Source: Streptomyces sp. NRRL F-6131
GTDB taxonomy: Bacteria; Actinomycetota; Actinomycetes; Streptomycetales; Streptomycetaceae
Assembly (NCBI GenBank): GCA_000719695.1
Contig: JOHN01000122.1
Span: forward strand, 1-7,646
Direction of reading: 5' to 3'
Length of the DNA stretch: 7,646 nucleotides
Part shown: positions 5,742 to 7,646 of the stretch, piece after piece
Numbering within the stretch: the stretch's first letter is position 1
How the letters are laid out: each line of letters opens with the position of its first letter
Program-made: the position numbers and the translations under genes
Notes under the pieces: generated by a model
What the model was told of the DNA's origin: nothing
Databases searched by the model: none
The model's input: only the letters and a program-made list of their open reading frames with translations

Positions 5742-5802
5742 ACGGCACACGGGGAAGGGCCCCGCGGGAGTGACTCCCGCGGGGCCCTTCCCCGTGTGCC
5801 GT
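5742..5802. terminator. 61-bp perfect hairpin, bidirectional terminator for zur and uppS
   Basis: Bases 5742-5770 and 5774-5802 are perfectly complementary over 29 bp around the three-base loop TGA; the arms begin ACGGCACACGGGG and end GCGGGAG. It starts 27 bases after the zur stop and ends six bases before the uppS stop on the other strand. Both convergent transcripts would therefore form the same hairpin. There is no U tract. The position and perfect symmetry make a shared terminator the natural reading. Confidence 0.92.
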
Positions 5803-5808
5803 ACGAGC

Positions 5809-6654
5809 TCAGCGCTGCGCCGGCACCTCGGCGGCCAGCTCGGCCGGCACCTCGTTCGGGATCGCCCCGCCGAACCGGCGGTCGCGCATCGCGTACTGCT
5901 CGCAGGCCCGCCACAGGTCGCGGCGGTCGAAGTCCGGCCAGAGCACGTCCTGGAACACGAACTCGGCGTAGGCCGACTGCCAGAGCAGGAAGTTGGACGT
6001 CCGCTGCTCGCCGCTGGGGCGCAGGAAGAGGTCCACGTCCGGCATGTCCGGGTGGTACATGTACTTGGCGAGGGTCTTCTCGTTGACCTTCTTCGGGTCC
6101 AGCCGGCCCGCCGCGACATCGGCCGCGACCGCCGCCGCGGCGTCCGCGATCTCGGCCCGGCCGCCGTAGTTGACGCACATGTAGAGCGTCACGGCGTCGT
6201 TGTCCTTGGTCTGCTCCTCGGCGACCTGGAGCTCCTGGACGACGCTCTTCCACAGCTTGGGCATCCGGCCGGCCCAGCGGACCCGCACGCCCATCGCGTC
6301 CATCTCGTCGCGGCGGCGGTGGATCACGTCGCGGTTGAAGTTCATCAGGAACTTCACCTCGTCGGGTGAGCGCTTCCAGTTCTCGGTGGAGAACGCGTAC
6401 AGCGAGATGTTCTTCACGCCGAGCTCGATCGCGCCCTTGAGCACGTCCAGCACGACGGCCTCGCCGACCTTGTGGCCCTCGGTGCGCGGCAGGCCGCGCT
6501 CCTTGGCCCAGCGGCCGTTGCCGTCCATCACGATCGCGACGTGGTCGGGGACCAGCTCGCCGGGGATCTTCGGGGGCCGGGCGCCGCTGGGGTGCGGGGT
6601 CGGGGGGAGGTACTCCCGCTGCTTGCCGCCGCCGAAGAGCCGTCGCGCTGCCAT
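5809..6654 (-). CDS. uppS: Cis-prenyl diphosphate synthase (undecaprenyl/decaprenyl type)
   Basis: This enzyme adds isopentenyl units in cis to an allylic diphosphate to make the long lipid carrier for cell-wall precursors. The 281 residues show the family landmarks: [13 protein letters not shown] (38-50) with catalytic D44, H61, the FSTENW segment (88-93), NYGGR (162-166) and [16 protein letters not shown] (211-226) with diphosphate-binding R212, R218 and S220, plus E231. An N-terminal extension of about 35 residues, rich in Pro and basic residues, precedes the core, as in other actinobacterial members. The start ATG 6654 has GGAGAAG seven bases upstream, inside the last recO codons. It sits four bases after recO, so the two are surely co-transcribed. 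Synteny with the mycobacterial decaprenyl diphosphate synthase gene suggests the long-chain form; the sequence alone does not fix the chain length. Confidence 0.94.
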   Translation of the reverse strand: MAARRLFGGGKQREYLPPTPHPSGARPPKIPGELVPDHVAIVMDGNGRWAKERGLPRTEGHKVGEAVVLDVLKGAIELGVKNISLYAFSTENWKRSPDEVKFLMNFNRDVIHRRRDEMDAMGVRVRWAGRMPKLWKSVVQELQVAEEQTKDNDAVTLYMCVNYGGRAEIADAAAAVAADVAAGRLDPKKVNEKTLAKYMYHPDMPDVDLFLRPSGEQRTSNFLLWQSAYAEFVFQDVLWPDFDRRDLWRACEQYAMRDRRFGGAIPNEVPAELAAEVPAQR

Positions 6655-6658
6655 GTGC

Positions 6659-7405
6659 TCACTTCTCCACGTATCTCATCGAGCGGATGCCCCGCTCCAG
6701 GTGCCACTGCAGATAGGCAGCGACCAGGCCGCTGCCCTCCCGCCAGTACCTCGGCTCGCAGGCGTCGGCCGTCTGCCAGTCCCCTGACAGCAACGCGCCG
6801 AGCAGTACCAGTGTCTCAGGGGAGGGTACGGCACATCCGGGCACTCGGCAGTCCGGGCAGAGCACCCCGCCCGCCTGGAGCGAGAAGAACCGGTTGGGCC
6901 CCTCCATGCCGCACTTGGCGCAGTCGTCGAAGGTCGCGCCGTACCCGTTGACCGCGAGCGAGCGCAGCAGGAAGGCGTCCAGGACCAGGTGCGACTCGTG
7001 CAGACCGGCGGCGAGCGTGCGCAGGCCGCCGACCAGCAGCAGGTACTGCTGGACGGCCGGCTGGCCCTCGTTCTCGGCGAACCGTTCCGCCGTCTCCAGC
7101 ATGGCCGTCCCGGCGGTGTACCGGCCGTAGTCGGTGACGATCGGGCCCCCGTACGGGGCGATCGTCTCCACCTGGGTGCAGAGCGGCAGGCCGCGTCCGA
7201 TCAGCTCGCTCCCCCGGCTGAAGAACTGCACGTCCACGTGCGAGAACGGCTCCAGGCGCGCGCCGAACTTCGACTTGGTCTTGCGCACCCCGCGCGCCAC
7301 CGCGCGCACCTTGCCGTGGTGGCGGGTGAGCAGGGTGATGATCCGGTCGGCCTCGCCGAGCTTCTGCGCCCGGAGCACCACGCCGTCGTCCCGGAACAGA
7401 CTCAT
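6659..7405 (-). CDS. recO: DNA repair protein RecO
   Basis: RecO acts in the RecFOR recombination pathway: it binds single-stranded DNA and SSB, anneals strands and helps load RecA. The product has 248 residues, the normal length. The N-terminal OB-fold region contains [18 protein letters not shown] (5-22) and [13 protein letters not shown] (30-42), both typical. A helical middle follows. The zinc finger is C162-A-K-C165 and C183-P-D-C186, with [11 protein letters not shown] between. ATG 7405 is preceded by GAGG seven bases upstream. It is the upstream partner of uppS, and its final codons (GTG GAG AAG TGA) contain the uppS ribosome site, so the two genes are likely translated in a coupled way. 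It is intact, with no sign of transfer. Confidence 0.94.
   Translation of the reverse strand: MSLFRDDGVVLRAQKLGEADRIITLLTRHHGKVRAVARGVRKTKSKFGARLEPFSHVDVQFFSRGSELIGRGLPLCTQVETIAPYGGPIVTDYGRYTAGTAMLETAERFAENEGQPAVQQYLLLVGGLRTLAAGLHESHLVLDAFLLRSLAVNGYGATFDDCAKCGMEGPNRFFSLQAGGVLCPDCRVPGCAVPSPETLVLLGALLSGDWQTADACEPRYWREGSGLVAAYLQWHLERGIRSMRYVEK
6662..6668 (-). promoter_or_regulatory. uppS ribosome binding site inside the recO end
   Basis: On the - strand, GGAGAAG lies seven bases before ATG 6654. It is made by the last two sense codons of recO and overlaps its reading frame up to the stop. It confirms the uppS start and means ribosomes finishing recO cover the uppS initiation site. Confidence 0.85.
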
Positions 7406-7533
7406 GCGCCCGCCTCAGCGCCGCAGCGGCCCTCGAACAGTGTGGACATCCCACCATTGTCCCCCAGCGACGGACAGCCGCCGCCCCCGAGCCGCCCCTC
7501 GGGCCTGCGCCGCGGCCGGCGCCGGACAGTTGT

Positions 7534-7580
7534 GTGACCCGCACCGGGGCCGTGGGGGATCGCCGAGCGGTGCGGGTCAC
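7534..7580. terminator. 13-bp-stem hairpin upstream of recO
   Basis: GTGACCCGCACCG (7534-7546) pairs perfectly with CGGTGCGGGTCAC (7568-7580) around a 21-base loop. The most likely role is terminating a gene that lies beyond the right edge and is read towards recO. The loop is long for a terminator, so a regulatory palindrome or leader structure is possible. Confidence 0.5.
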
Positions 7581-7612
7581 GGCGGGCTCCGGACGTGGGG
7601 GCGGCTCCGGCC

Positions 7613-7645
7613 GGGGGCCGGGGGCCGGGGGGGCCCGGGGTGGGG
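7613..7645 (+). repeat. Run of G tracts at the contig end
   Basis: Five G runs of 5, 5, 7, 4 and 4 bases (7613-7617, 7620-7624, 7627-7633, 7637-7640, 7642-7645) are separated by one to three bases. This satisfies a G-quadruplex pattern on the + strand. Such sequence stalls polymerases and is error-prone on short-read platforms, which may be why the contig ends here. The exact base count may be wrong. Confidence 0.6.
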
Positions 7646-7646
7646 C

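Larger units (their letters stand above)
7406..7646. other. Non-coding region upstream of recO
   Basis: I see no convincing gene in these 241 bases. They contain the recO leader, a small CCCGAG/CTCGGG hairpin (7486-7491 with 7498-7503), a larger hairpin at 7534-7580, and a G-rich end. The recO promoter must be here unless recO is read from further upstream, but I find no pair of boxes close to consensus. A short proline-rich frame on the - strand runs from the contig end to a TGA at 7579-7577. It could be the tail of an upstream gene, but it is low in complexity and unsupported. Confidence 0.5.

Noticed and set aside
6816..7580. A 254-codon - strand frame overlapping recO
   Set aside because: It is another frame of recO with an Arg/Ala-rich product; it begins in the 7534-7580 hairpin and lacks any domain.

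Overview
This window is an ordinary-looking but information-rich piece of a very GC-rich actinobacterial chromosome. Streptomyces or the close relative Kitasatospora is most likely. The reasons are the near-universal G/C at third codon positions in the real reading frames, GTG starts, and a GlyS and Zur that read like the streptomycete proteins. It is probably a whole short assembly contig: the left end still carries an Illumina Nextera transposase adapter (bases 4-37), and the right end stops in a run of G tracts.

Layout, left to right. Bases 1-37 are adapter. Bases 40-837 (+) are the C-terminal part of an unrecognised helical-repeat protein. Next come a GC-rich 32-bp tandem duplication and two hairpins, which separate it from the convergent glyS (982-2364, -), a class II glycyl-tRNA synthetase. 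A 182-bp divergent control region (2365-2546) follows. It holds a likely glyS promoter and, towards the right, a zinc-responsive promoter with two Zur boxes 22 bp apart. To the right, on the + strand, is a compact zinc uptake and sensing operon: znuA (binding lipoprotein), znuC (ATPase), znuB (permease) and zur (the Fur-family zinc repressor). A 61-bp, essentially perfect hairpin then separates zur from the convergent uppS (cis-prenyl diphosphate synthase) and recO (DNA repair), which lie four bases apart on the - strand. The last 241 bases hold the recO leader, a 13-bp-stem hairpin and G-rich sequence, with no convincing gene.

How the genes work together. ZnuA captures zinc outside the membrane, ZnuB carries it across, and ZnuC powers transport. 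When zinc is plentiful, Zur should bind the boxes at 2520-2534 and 2542-2556 and shut off znuACB. zur probably also has its own internal promoter, so the repressor is made independently of the operon it represses. The flanking housekeeping genes glyS, uppS and recO form a conserved actinobacterial framework: Mycobacterium tuberculosis has glyS - smtB - furB/zur - uppS - recO in the same relative order and orientation. Here the znuACB uptake genes stand where the mycobacterial zinc sensor smtB stands.

I see no mobile element, CRISPR array, tRNA or rRNA, and nothing that amounts to an undescribed system. The points most worth checking are the tandem Zur operators that overlap the znuA start, the histidine-rich segments in ZnuA and ZnuC, the unknown repeat protein at the left edge, and the adapter contamination.
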